Part shown: positions 34,244-42,890 of the stretch, piece by piece
Position numbering within the stretch: position 1 is the first letter of the stretch
Layout of the letters: each line of letters begins with the position of its first letter
Assembly (NCBI RefSeq): GCF_900101815.1
Contig: NZ_FNAO01000007.1
Coordinates: 310,001-374,000, forward strand
Direction: 5' to 3'
Source: Pricia antarctica
GTDB lineage: Bacteria > Bacteroidota > Bacteroidia > Flavobacteriales > Flavobacteriaceae
Length of the DNA: 64,000 nucleotides
Notes under the pieces: generated by a model
The model's database searches: none
The model's input: the letters and a program-made list of their open reading frames with translations, nothing else
What the model was told of the DNA's origin: nothing
Position numbers and translations under genes: made by a program

Positions 34244-35143
34244 ATGGTGCAAAAACTCCTTGGCTATGCCCGATTGGCACGCCCGGCCAACCTGCCCACC
34301 GCCGCAGCCGATATTTTGACGGGGGTGGCGGTGGTTGGCATTTTTTCGAGCTCCGATAAATATGTTTCCATGACGGTGCCTGGCATTGACATCCTATCCC
34401 TTGTGTTTGCCTCTGTTTTTCTTTATGCGGGAGGCGTCATTTTGAACGATGTTTTCGATTATAGAATCGATGCCGTCGAACGGCCCGAACGTCCAATTCC
34501 GAGTGGACTCATTCCTTTAAAATGGGCGGCGATTTACGGTATTGTAGTTTTGTTAATGGGAATCGTGCTGGCGTTTTTGGTAAATAACTGGTCAGGTCAG
34601 TTGGCGATTGCTTTGGCCGCATGCATCGTTCTTTACGATGCCGTAGCCAAGAAATATGATTTTTTCGGTCCCTTGACTATGGGTATTTGCCGGGGGTTCA
34701 ATTTAATGCTGGGGATGTCTATTTTGGGTGCATTAGGATATTGGTGGATGGCCGCAATTCCTATCGTTTACATTTTTGCTATCACCTTGATCAGTAGGGG
34801 CGAGGTGCATGGTGACAATAAAAACCATATCGTTTTGGCGGGCGTTCTCTATGCCACCGTTATCTCTGCCGTGCTAATTTTGGCCTTTTTGTATACGGAA
34901 AGCATAGTATTCCCAATATTGTTTTTGGTGCTCTTCTCGATATTGGTTTTTCGGCCATTGATAAAGGCCCATTCGGAGAATTCTCCGCAAAATATTAAAA
35001 AAGCGGTGATGGCTGGCGTACTGTCGTTGGTCGTGCTCGATGCGTCGATAGCCGTTTCCTTTTCGACGTGGTGGTACGGATTGCTTATCTTGGCACTGCT
35101 ACCAATTTCCAAGGCTTTGTCGAAACTATTTGCCGTGACTTAA
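34244..35143 (+). CDS. eboC: EboC, UbiA-like membrane prenyltransferase
   Basis: The 299-residue integral membrane protein has about eight hydrophobic helices and the first UbiA Asp-rich motif, NDVFDYRIDAVERPERPIPSG (N at about residue 67), with a second acidic region near YDAVAKKYDF. UbiA enzymes join polyprenyl diphosphates to aromatic or alcohol acceptors. In the ebo system the acceptor is thought to be the cyclitol-like product of EboD, but this is not established. It sits 11 bp before eboD. Confidence 0.87.
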   Translation: MVQKLLGYARLARPANLPTAAADILTGVAVVGIFSSSDKYVSMTVPGIDILSLVFASVFLYAGGVILNDVFDYRIDAVERPERPIPSGLIPLKWAAIYGIVVLLMGIVLAFLVNNWSGQLAIALAACIVLYDAVAKKYDFFGPLTMGICRGFNLMLGMSILGALGYWWMAAIPIVYIFAITLISRGEVHGDNKNHIVLAGVLYATVISAVLILAFLYTESIVFPILFLVLFSILVFRPLIKAHSENSPQNIKKAVMAGVLSLVVLDASIAVSFSTWWYGLLILALLPISKALSKLFAVT

Positions 35144-35154
35144 AAAAACAAGAG

Positions 35155-36318
35155 ATGTTCAAACCTATAGAACAAGAATTTCAAGTATCCTATCGCTATA
35201 CACTACACTCCACGAAAGGGCTGTTCGATTTGGGAAATGATTTGTTTAAAAGCATTATCGAAGAATACAAGCAAAACAGTCGTGTAAAGCTGCTTTTCGT
35301 CATTGACGATGGGGTGGCGAATGCCCATACCGATTTGCTTAAAAATATAGTTTCCTATTGCGAAAAATACAGCTACATCCTTTCACATACCCAAAGTATC
35401 GTGGTCAAGGGAGGTGAGCAAAGCAAGAATAGCGATGGCAACGTTGGCGAAATCCTTAAGGCAATCAACGAAAATGCCATCTGCAGGCATTCCTTTGTGG
35501 TGGTTATTGGCGGTGGCGCCGTGATCGATATGGCGGGTTATGCCGCGGCGATTGCGCATCGGGGCGTAAAGTTGATCCGTATACCCACCACGGTACTTTC
35601 GCAGAACGACTCCGCCGTAGGGGTCAAGAACAGTATCAACGCCTTTGGGAAAAAGAACTTTTTGGGGACCTTCGCGCCTCCTTACTCCATTATCAATGAT
35701 AGTGAATTCTTGAGCACCCTTGAGCAACGGGATTGGATTGCCGGTATCGCCGAGGCGCTTAAAGTGGCGCTTATCAAAGATGTGGGATTTTTCGAGTATC
35801 TGGAAAAACATGCTGAAAAATTAAGGGAAAGAGACCATGAGGCCATGCAGTACACCATCTACAAATGTGCCGAAATACACATGCAACATATCTCGCAAGG
35901 CGGTGACCCTTTTGAAAGTGGTTCCTCGCGACCTTTGGATTTCGGACATTGGTCCGCCCATAAGCTAGAACACATGACCGGTTATAGCCTACGCCATGGT
36001 GAGGCAGTGGCAAAGGGTATCGTCTTGGATGTTACCTATGCCCATATGATCGGATTGATTTCCGAAAGCGAGCTGGATCGAATTATCCGTGTTTTTGAGG
36101 CTATCGGTTTTGATCTACATTTTCCTGTGGAATCCGAAGCTGAAATCAACCGTTTATTAAATGGAATCGAGGAATTTAGGGAGCATCTCGGTGGACAGCT
36201 GACCATAACCCTGATTTCCGGAATCGGTAAAAAGCATGACGTTCACAAAATCGATAACTTTCTTATGAAAAAAGCGTTACAAAGCGTCAATAAAACAAGT
36301 AATTCAAAAATTCTCTAG
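35155..36318 (+). CDS. eboD: EboD, 3-dehydroquinate-synthase-like sugar phosphate cyclase
   Basis: The start at 35155 (MFKPIEQEFQVSYRY) is chosen because an upstream in-frame start would overlap eboC by 76 bp. The 387-residue enzyme has the NAD-binding GGGAVIDMAGYAAA and PTTVLSQNDSAVGVK segments. Candidate metal ligands are the Glu of AGIAEALKVALIKD, DFGHWSAHKLE and YSLRHGEAVAKGI. DHQS-family cyclases use NAD and a divalent metal to cyclise sugar phosphates. The exact substrate of EboD proteins is unknown; this is distinct from the aroB housekeeping gene in context. Confidence 0.87.
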   Translation: MFKPIEQEFQVSYRYTLHSTKGLFDLGNDLFKSIIEEYKQNSRVKLLFVIDDGVANAHTDLLKNIVSYCEKYSYILSHTQSIVVKGGEQSKNSDGNVGEILKAINENAICRHSFVVVIGGGAVIDMAGYAAAIAHRGVKLIRIPTTVLSQNDSAVGVKNSINAFGKKNFLGTFAPPYSIINDSEFLSTLEQRDWIAGIAEALKVALIKDVGFFEYLEKHAEKLRERDHEAMQYTIYKCAEIHMQHISQGGDPFESGSSRPLDFGHWSAHKLEHMTGYSLRHGEAVAKGIVLDVTYAHMIGLISESELDRIIRVFEAIGFDLHFPVESEAEINRLLNGIEEFREHLGGQLTITLISGIGKKHDVHKIDNFLMKKALQSVNKTSNSKIL

Positions 36319-36319
36319 T

Positions 36320-37528
36320 GTGCGAATCTCTAACAATTCTCATCTAACTTATTGCACGAACATCCATCCCGGACAGGATTGGATAACCACGTTCGACAGC
36401 CTAAAAACAAATGTTCCCAAAATAAAATCCCGGGTTTCCAAGGATAAACCTTTCGGATTGGGACTGCGCCTATCCAACAAAGCCAGTGAAGAATTGGGGT
36501 TGGGGGAAAAGCTGTCGGATTTCCGAAAATGGCTGTCCGACAACGACGTTTATGTGTTTACGATGAACGGTTTTCCCTATGGAAATTTCCACAACGAGCG
36601 GGTAAAAGATCGGGTGCATGCGCCGGATTGGACCACGGATGAACGGGTGACCTATTCGAAACGCCTTTTCGATCAACTTTCCGCCCTTTTACCGAATGGT
36701 ATGGAAGGCGGAATTTCAACCTCCCCTATAAGCTACAAATATTGGCATTCATCGGATGATGCCACGAAAAAAGCCTTCACCAAGGGCGCTGAAAATCTAA
36801 CAGGAATTATTCTTTATTTGTACCATCTGGAAGCTAAAACGGGAAAGTACCTGCATTTGGATATCGAACCCGAACCCGACGGGATGCTGGAAAACAGTGA
36901 CGAAGTAATCCAATTTTTTGCGGGGTATCTATTGCCTATCGCCAAGCCCATCCTTAAAAATACCTTAGGGAAGAATGATGCGGAGGTCGTAGCGCTCATC
37001 CACAGATATATTACCGTATGTTATGATATCTGCCATTTTTCGCTTGCCTTTGAAGAACCTGAGGCGACTTTTGCGAAGTTTTCCGAGGCGGGCATCAAGG
37101 TTGGAAAGATTCAGGTAAGCGCCGCTTTGAAAATACTTTCAGATTCCAGTGGAAACGATGCCGATGGCAACGATACCATTTGGGAGGCTTTGTCACAATT
37201 CGACGAGCCAACCTATCTGCATCAGGTCACCGAGAAAGTAGAGGGAAAGGTCTTGACCTATAACGATTTACCAATTATCTTAAAGAACAGAAAACCATTC
37301 AAAGAATTGCGGGCGCATTTTCATGTCCCCATCTTTTTGGAACAATTCGGAGTACTCCATTCCACTCAGGATCATATTTTAAAAGTAATCGAATATTTGA
37401 AAAGCAACGTAGTATCCCAACATTTGGAAATCGAAACCTATACTTGGGATGTGCTTCCGACTGCGCTTAAAAGGGATATTTCGGAATCTATCATACGGGA
37501 AATCGAATGGTTTACCGATACCCTTTAG
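36320..37528 (+). CDS. eboE: EboE, TIM-barrel metabolite-traffic protein
   Basis: The 402-residue protein starts with GTG at 36320, one base after the eboD stop. It opens with SHLTYCTNIHPGQDW and contains FTMNGFPYG, HLDIEPEPDG and CYDICHFSLAFEEP, which look like beta-strand ends of a xylose-isomerase-like TIM barrel with metal-binding Glu, Asp and His. No reaction is known; it is diagnostic for ebo clusters. Confidence 0.87.
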   Translation: MRISNNSHLTYCTNIHPGQDWITTFDSLKTNVPKIKSRVSKDKPFGLGLRLSNKASEELGLGEKLSDFRKWLSDNDVYVFTMNGFPYGNFHNERVKDRVHAPDWTTDERVTYSKRLFDQLSALLPNGMEGGISTSPISYKYWHSSDDATKKAFTKGAENLTGIILYLYHLEAKTGKYLHLDIEPEPDGMLENSDEVIQFFAGYLLPIAKPILKNTLGKNDAEVVALIHRYITVCYDICHFSLAFEEPEATFAKFSEAGIKVGKIQVSAALKILSDSSGNDADGNDTIWEALSQFDEPTYLHQVTEKVEGKVLTYNDLPIILKNRKPFKELRAHFHVPIFLEQFGVLHSTQDHILKVIEYLKSNVVSQHLEIETYTWDVLPTALKRDISESIIREIEWFTDTL

Positions 37529-37540
37529 AACGTCTTAGAA

Positions 37541-38914
37541 ATGAAAAAAACAGTAGTGATAAATGTAGTGGGTTTGACCCAACGACTAATCGGAGAGCAT
37601 ACCCCCTTTATCGAATCCTTTTTGAAAAAGGGGAAATCCGCCTACATCCATCCCGTGGTACCGGCCGTTACGTGCTCCGCGCAGTCCACGTATCTGACCG
37701 GCACACTACCTTCGGAACACGGTATCGTCGGCAATGGATGGTATTTTAAGGATGAATGCGAGGTAAAATTCTGGCGGCAATCCAACAAATTGGTACAATC
37801 GGAAAAGATTTGGGAGAAATTGCAGAAGATGGATCCGCACTTTACCTGCGCCAATCTCTTTTGGTGGTACAATATGTATTCCACCGCAGATTTTGCAGTA
37901 ACCCCACGGCCCAATTATTTGGCCGATGGGCGCAAGATACCCGATATTTATTCCCATCCCGCGGAATTACGGGATACCCTACAGACGGAATTGGGACAGT
38001 TTCCGCTGTTCAATTTTTGGGGTCCTAAAACCTCCATCAAAGCTAGTAAATGGATAGCGGATGCCGCCATACGCACCGATCAAATCCACAATCCGACCCT
38101 ATCACTGGTGTATCTGCCCCATTTGGATTACAACCTGCAACGCCATGGCATCGATTTTCAGAAAATAAAAAAAGATCTTAAGGATATCGATGCTGTTGTA
38201 CAGGAACTGGTCGAACATTTCCAAAAGCGGGATACGAACATCATATTGTTATCCGAATACGGAATCACCGACGTTAAAAACCCCATTCATTTAAATCGGA
38301 TTTTGCGTTCAAAGGGCTTTTTGGCGATTCGTGTGGAAAGGGGATTGGAATTATTGGATGCCGGCGCCAGTCGTGCATTTGCGGTGGCCGACCACCAGAT
38401 TGCCCATGTGTATCTGAACGACCCATCTGCAAAATTGGAGGTAAAAGCTTTGCTCGAAACAGTTTCGGGCGTAGAAAAAGTGCTTTCCGGGGAAGAGATT
38501 AGGGCAGCAGGCCTGAACCACGATCGCTGCGGCGACCTAGTGCTGCTTGCAGATGCGGATTCATGGTTTACCTATTATTTCTGGTTTGATGATGCCAAGG
38601 CTCCCGATTATGCCCGAATGGTCGATATCCATAAAAAACCAGGTTACGATCCGGTCGAGATGATGACCGACCCGAAAGATTCTATGGTAATGGCCAAAGT
38701 AGGGGGGAAACTGCTAAAAAAGAAATTAGGTTTTAGAACCGTTTTGGACATTATCCCCTTGGATGCCACCCTGATAAAAGGTTCGCACGGGCGTGTTCCG
38801 GAAGACAAGGCCGATTATCCCATTTTTATCTCCAATGATACCACAGCCGATTTCAAGGATGAAATCGAAGCAACCGATGTTTTTGGTATTTTGGAGGGGC
38901 ATATTGTGAAATAA
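37541..38914 (+). CDS. eboF: EboF, alkaline phosphatase / nucleotide pyrophosphatase family protein
   Basis: The 457-residue protein belongs to the alkaline phosphatase superfamily. It has VVPAVTCSAQSTYLTGTLPSEHGIVGNGW with the nucleophile Thr/Ser region at about residues 40-55, a DYNLQRHG site (LPHLDYNLQRHG), ILLSEYGI and KGSHGRVPED. The second metal-ligand set and overall size resemble nucleotide pyrophosphatases/phosphodiesterases. It is the last gene of the ebo operon, 12 bp after eboE. Confidence 0.87.
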   Translation: MKKTVVINVVGLTQRLIGEHTPFIESFLKKGKSAYIHPVVPAVTCSAQSTYLTGTLPSEHGIVGNGWYFKDECEVKFWRQSNKLVQSEKIWEKLQKMDPHFTCANLFWWYNMYSTADFAVTPRPNYLADGRKIPDIYSHPAELRDTLQTELGQFPLFNFWGPKTSIKASKWIADAAIRTDQIHNPTLSLVYLPHLDYNLQRHGIDFQKIKKDLKDIDAVVQELVEHFQKRDTNIILLSEYGITDVKNPIHLNRILRSKGFLAIRVERGLELLDAGASRAFAVADHQIAHVYLNDPSAKLEVKALLETVSGVEKVLSGEEIRAAGLNHDRCGDLVLLADADSWFTYYFWFDDAKAPDYARMVDIHKKPGYDPVEMMTDPKDSMVMAKVGGKLLKKKLGFRTVLDIIPLDATLIKGSHGRVPEDKADYPIFISNDTTADFKDEIEATDVFGILEGHIVK

Positions 38915-39300
38915 GTTTATACAAAGGCTATTCTTAGTAACGCTTAGTTTATTGGTGTAGGAAAACTGCTGTTACGTTAAAAAGCGTTCCATCTGCGATT
39001 TCTACAATGAGTAAGTGTATTCAAAGGGTTTTATCATTTTTCGATTTGAAATAGCTTGAGAGTTTTTAGACAACCCTCAAAATTTCAATTTTTACAATTA
39101 TCTGTATATCGGCATTTTAAAAATTAATGCGCTGTATACATACTACAAATGAGCCAATCTCTATATTTTAACACAACAGAACTAGTTTAGGAATTCAAAT
39201 GTATAAATAGAGCAGTTTAAAGGTCAGATTGGACAAATCATCCAGAGGACCAATTAGAACAAGCAAATAATACACAGTCCATACAGAGTATAGTAATACT
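38915..39300. other. Intergenic region after the ebo operon
   Basis: This AT-rich 386 bp has no coding ORF. TTGAG at 39056-39060 and CTCAA at 39076-39080 can form a hairpin with an extended imperfect stem, about 140 bp past eboF. It is a possible but weak terminator. No RNA gene recognised. Confidence 0.4.
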
Positions 39301-39675
39301 ATGAAAACTTTCTTCAAAATCTTCGCCGTTATTTTCGCAGTTTTGTTTGTATGGGCAGTCGTATTACAGTACAACGACCCCGACGCCTTGCTCTGGTATG
39401 TCATTTACGGATTGGCAGCATTGGGATCGGTAGTCTTCACTTTCGGTCGCTTGAACCTTATGATTGCCACCCTGTTATGCGTTACCTATCTGGTCGGGGG
39501 CTTCCTATCTTGGCCTGAAACCTTTGAAGGTTTTGAAATCGGCGCAGGTGATATCGTAAACGTTGAACGTGGCCGAGAGGCTTGTGGGTTGCTCATTGTA
39601 GCCAGTGTGTTTTTAGTATACGCGCTGCGGATTCGATACAAAAGTAAACGCTTTGAAAATTTTAGGAAACATTAG
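39301..39675 (+). CDS. TMEM220-family membrane protein
   Basis: The 124-residue protein has four predicted transmembrane helices: residues about 4-25, 35-52, 55-70 and 92-112. It contains the segment VVLQYNDPDALLWYVIYGLAAL, which is the hallmark of the TMEM220/transmembrane family 220. Function is unknown. The gene stands alone between the ebo operon and dnaX. Confidence 0.85.
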   Translation: MKTFFKIFAVIFAVLFVWAVVLQYNDPDALLWYVIYGLAALGSVVFTFGRLNLMIATLLCVTYLVGGFLSWPETFEGFEIGAGDIVNVERGREACGLLIVASVFLVYALRIRYKSKRFENFRKH

Positions 39676-39777
39676 AAAATTGCAGCTCTAAGTTCGATTT
39701 AAAGTAAACTGAAGGGGCGCTTAAGGCAAAAGACGAATTGGATCATGCGACGATTTTAGGTAATATAGCACGAGATA

Positions 39778-41793
39778 TCACAAATCCAAATCAAACGTCT
39801 GTCGCAGCAAATCAATAGCGGGATTTTTCTCCCGTAACTTTTCGTACTTTTCCTCGGGAGTGAAGGCGTATTTCTTGGCGGTATCTTCGTTTACGGTAAT
39901 TCGAAGGGATATAAAGTGATTTTTTAACTGGTGCTTGAGATAGACCATCAGGTCGTACTGTTCCCTTTCTACCTCTTTTTTCATGGTATCGTTGGGCAGT
40001 TCGATCCAAATAGTGGTTTCGTCGAACATTTTGGGGACATCGGTGGTCAGGCTCGAGGCTAATATTTTCTGGCCATCGCTATCAATTTTTTCTACGAATT
40101 CCGCCCAATGCTTTTGCATCTGTTCTTGGGTGAATGCCTCATTGGGCAATTGACTTTCATCGATTTCTTCTCCCTTTTTCGAGAGTTGATGCTCTTTTTT
40201 GGCCTTTAGACTTGAAATGGACAGTGCCGAAACCCGCTTGGAAGCAAGATCTAGCTGTATTTTTTTTTGCGAGTCCGGTTTTTTGATTTCTGTTTTTAAG
40301 GGGGATTCCGCAACTTGGGTCTCTGTCGTATTGACCGCAACTTCGATGTCGTGTTCTTTTTTATCCACACGCTGTCTTTCTGGCCCATCGACGTTTATTT
40401 CGACGTCGTTTTCCTGTTCCCCCGTAATTTTTGTCCGAGCCTCATTGACACGTATTCGCGAATCATTTTCCAATGCTTCCGCAGCATCCTTCACCAATTT
40501 ACCGCTAGCGATATCCGTGTTTTTTTTCTGGGGTGCTGCAATAGGATTGGGGGAGTGGGCCACCGGAATCGCTACATTTTTTTGATCGGTTTCTACCTCG
40601 GAACCTGAGGCTTGAATATCGCTTGCCGGTTTCGAATCTGAATGCGCCCCTTTTCGATCCTTAAAATAGGAAGCCGGAACAATAGCATTAACCCCAGAAT
40701 CGTCAGATGCTACGGATTCAGGATTTTTTTTTTGCCCATCGAAGTCGATAGAGGCTAGTTTCATCAGCGTAAGCTCTACTAAAAGCCGCTGGTTTTTGCT
40801 GGTCCTGTATTTAAGGTCACAATCGTTGGCCAGATCCAAAGCCTTCAAAAGAAAGGGATTGGCGGTCTTTTTAGACTGCTCTAAATAATGTGCTTTGGCC
40901 GTATCGCCCACTTCAAGCAAGGCTATGGTGGCCTGATGTTGGCAAACCATGAGGTCGCGGAAATGCGAAGCGAGTCCGCTTATAAAATGGTGGCCGTCGA
41001 ATCCTAGGGACAGGGTCTTGTTAAAAAGTAATAATAGTTCGGGAATGTTATGCTGCAAAATAAGATCGGTCGCGGAAAAATAGGTGTCGTAATCGAGTAC
41101 GTTTAGGTTTTCGGTGACCGCTTTTCGGGTGAGCTGTTTTCCTGAAAAACTGACGACCCGGTCAAATATAGAAAGTGCATCACGCATGGCACCGTCCGCC
41201 TTTTGGGCGATGATATGTAGGGCATCGTCCTCGGCATCTACGCCTTGTTCCTTGGCGATGTATTTCAGGTATTCTGCCGCATCCTTGACGGTAATCCTCT
41301 TAAAGTCAAATATTTGGCAACGAGACAAAATCGTCGGGATAATCTTATGCTTCTCGGTAGTGGCCAAGATAAAAATGGCATGTTTCGGCGGCTCTTCCAA
41401 GGTCTTTAAGAAGGCATTGAATGCGGCTTGGGAGAGCATGTGCACCTCGTCTATGATGTATACCTTGTACTTACCCACTTGTGGGGGTATCCTGACTTGG
41501 TCGGTCAGGTTACGGATATCGTCGACGGAGTTGTTCGAGGCCGCATCGAGCTCAAAAATATTGAAGGCAAAATCCTCATCCTTTTGCTCGGTGCCGTCCT
41601 GATTGATCTGTTTGGCCAAGATTCGGGCACACGTAGTCTTGCCTACCCCACGTGGCCCACAGAACAATAGCGCCTGGGCCAGATGATGGTTTTCGATCGC
41701 ATTGGTCAGGGTATTGGTAATGGCTTCTTGGCCCACAACATCCTTAAAGGTCTGGGGCCTGTATTTCCGTGCCGATACGATGAAGTGTTCCAC
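39778..41793 (-). CDS. dnaX: DNA polymerase III subunit gamma/tau
   Basis: I start this gene at GTG 41793 (VEHFIVSARKYRP) because the upstream ATG at 41826 lies beyond the -7 promoter element at 41809-41816. The 671-residue clamp-loader ATPase has Walker A GPRGVGKTTCAR, Walker B IIDEVHMLS, SRCQ sensor I and domain III to about residue 350. A charged, disordered linker (350-550) and a tau-type C-terminal region follow. The usual four-Cys zinc module after Walker A is missing: it is replaced by QINQDGTEQKDED. A10 at codons 354-357 marks a likely slippage site for a gamma form of 358 or 360 residues. Confidence 0.95.
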   Translation of the reverse strand: MEHFIVSARKYRPQTFKDVVGQEAITNTLTNAIENHHLAQALLFCGPRGVGKTTCARILAKQINQDGTEQKDEDFAFNIFELDAASNNSVDDIRNLTDQVRIPPQVGKYKVYIIDEVHMLSQAAFNAFLKTLEEPPKHAIFILATTEKHKIIPTILSRCQIFDFKRITVKDAAEYLKYIAKEQGVDAEDDALHIIAQKADGAMRDALSIFDRVVSFSGKQLTRKAVTENLNVLDYDTYFSATDLILQHNIPELLLLFNKTLSLGFDGHHFISGLASHFRDLMVCQHQATIALLEVGDTAKAHYLEQSKKTANPFLLKALDLANDCDLKYRTSKNQRLLVELTLMKLASIDFDGQKKNPESVASDDSGVNAIVPASYFKDRKGAHSDSKPASDIQASGSEVETDQKNVAIPVAHSPNPIAAPQKKNTDIASGKLVKDAAEALENDSRIRVNEARTKITGEQENDVEINVDGPERQRVDKKEHDIEVAVNTTETQVAESPLKTEIKKPDSQKKIQLDLASKRVSALSISSLKAKKEHQLSKKGEEIDESQLPNEAFTQEQMQKHWAEFVEKIDSDGQKILASSLTTDVPKMFDETTIWIELPNDTMKKEVEREQYDLMVYLKHQLKNHFISLRITVNEDTAKKYAFTPEEKYEKLREKNPAIDLLRQTFDLDL
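40724..40733 (-). promoter_or_regulatory. A10 slippage site in dnaX, candidate for gamma-subunit production
   Basis: On the coding strand ten A residues follow GGGC, read as Q-K-K-N at codons 354-357. With one extra A the frame reads Q-K-K-K-S then TGA. With one A fewer it reads Q-K-K-I-L-N-P then TAG. Both shifted products end immediately after clamp-loader domain III, as in Thermus dnaX, where a run of nine A gives gamma. Confidence 0.65.
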
Positions 41794-41808
41794 TGGGCTT
41801 GTTTGTTG

Positions 41809-41816
41809 CAAATATA
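41809..41816 (-). promoter_or_regulatory. -7 promoter element of dnaX
   Basis: The complement reads TATATTTG, an exact TAnnTTTG, 15 bp before the GTG at 41793. It supports the GTG as start, since the more upstream ATG would not be transcribed from it. It is divergent from the rnpB promoter about 70 bp away. Confidence 0.55.
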
Positions 41817-41881
41817 AAAATAGCAAGCCTTCTACATGGGTATTTCAACGGGATTAAATCCTTTTTTATCAACAATTCGGC

Positions 41882-41889
41882 TACCTTTG
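41882..41889 (+). promoter_or_regulatory. -7 promoter element of rnpB
   Basis: TACCTTTG matches TAnnTTTG and ends 4 bp before the first paired base of RNase P RNA helix P1 at 41894. That is the expected distance to a transcription start. Confidence 0.65.
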
Positions 41890-41893
41890 TCCA

Positions 41894-42257
41894 AAGCAGG
41901 CCACTCTATCGCTTTATGCTGAACTTGTTTTAGCGCCTTCCGATTGAGATGGGTCCCGAATCAAGTTCGGGGTGAAGAGGAAAGTCCGGACACCACAGTG
42001 CGGCATAGCGGGTAACACCCGTCTCCCGGTGTTACATCGGGACGGACCAGTGCAACAGAAAGAATGTACAGGTTATGCTGTAGTGAAACCAGGTAAACTC
42101 TATGCGGTGAAACGTCATGTAAATCGGTGTTTGAGGGCTGCACGTCCGAGCCGAAGGGTAGGCGGTAAGAGCTTTTGGGTAACTGAAAGCCTAGATAAAT
42201 GATAGGGAGACCCTGAAATTGTTTCAGGGTATACAGAATCCGGCTTATGGCCTGCTT
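41894..42257 (+). ncRNA. rnpB: RNase P RNA (bacterial class A)
   Basis: This is the catalytic RNA of ribonuclease P, which trims tRNA 5' leaders. The conserved core is present: GAGGAAAGTCCGGAC at 41978-41992, GCTGCACGTCCGAG with the GGGTAGGCGGTAAG region, and ACAGAATCCGGCTTATGG at the 3' end. Ends are set by helix P1: AAGCAGGCC (41894-41902) pairs with GGCCTGCTT (42249-42257). A -7 promoter element lies directly upstream. Exact mature ends may differ by a few bases. Confidence 0.93.
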
Positions 42258-42264
42258 ATTTATA

Positions 42265-42292
42265 AAATTCCAAGCACCAAATTCCAAGCACC
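42265..42292. repeat. 14-bp tandem duplication AAATTCCAAGCACC
   Basis: Two perfect adjacent copies lie between the rnpB 3' end and the convergent rsmD gene. Such short repeats are common in flavobacterial intergenic DNA. No function is evident. Confidence 0.8.
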
Positions 42293-42350
42293 AAAATCTA
42301 AAACACCTTTATGGTTCCACACAGGTTTTATCCTATCCATTCAAAAACCC

Positions 42351-42890
42351 CTAGGTCTTATTAAAAAAACTAAAAGCACTCCCCCCATACTTTCGTTTTT
42401 CGCTAAAGTGATCGAGTGGAGACAGATCTATCCGGCTGGTATGTTCGATAATCAGAGTGCCGTTTTCCAATAGCAGATTCCGCTGGAATACCAATCTCAC
42501 CACTTTCTCGAAATCCTCTTCGGCCATATTGTAGAACGGGTCGGCAAAAATAATATCCGCTTGGGCAGTGGATTTTTCCAAATAGTCGAAAACATCCTTT
42601 TTAAACGTTGTAATACCCAAGTCCATTTCCTTCGAAATACGATCTATAAAACGGATGCATCCCGAATCGGCATCCACGGCCGTGATATGTTCCGTACCTC
42701 TTGAGGCAAATTCATAACTGATGTTGCCCGTACCCGCAAAGAGGTCGATGATCGAAATATCCGCAAAATAATAGCGATTGTTCAAGATGTTGAAAAGGGC
42801 CTCTTTGGCCATGTCCGTTGTAGGACGTACCGGCAGGTTTTTGGGTGCCAAAATACGTTTACTCTTGTATCGACCGGATATAATGCGCAT
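42351..42890 (-). CDS. rsmD: 16S rRNA (guanine966-N2)-methyltransferase RsmD
   Basis: The 179-residue SAM-dependent enzyme has MRIISGRYKSKRILAP at the start, RPTTDMAKEALFNIL, the SAM-binding DLFAGTGNISYEFASRG and AVDADSGC. Motif IV reads ADPFYNM, where Phe replaces the second Pro of the usual DPPY. It methylates G966 of 16S rRNA in the small subunit. Its start overlaps the stop of the DUF3822 gene (TAATG), a conserved pairing in Bacteroidota. Confidence 0.92.
   Translation of the reverse strand: MRIISGRYKSKRILAPKNLPVRPTTDMAKEALFNILNNRYYFADISIIDLFAGTGNISYEFASRGTEHITAVDADSGCIRFIDRISKEMDLGITTFKKDVFDYLEKSTAQADIIFADPFYNMAEEDFEKVVRLVFQRNLLLENGTLIIEHTSRIDLSPLDHFSEKRKYGGSAFSFFNKT

Noticed and set aside
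35068-35154. Upstream in-frame start for eboD
   Set aside because: It would overlap eboC by 76 bp and add residues not seen in DHQS-like proteins; the ATG at 35155 gives a normal N-terminus.
41794-41826. ATG-started N-terminal extension of DnaX
   Set aside because: The extension MLFLYLQQTSP is not typical of DnaX and lies across the -7 element; the GTG at 41793 begins the conserved EHFIVSARKYRP.
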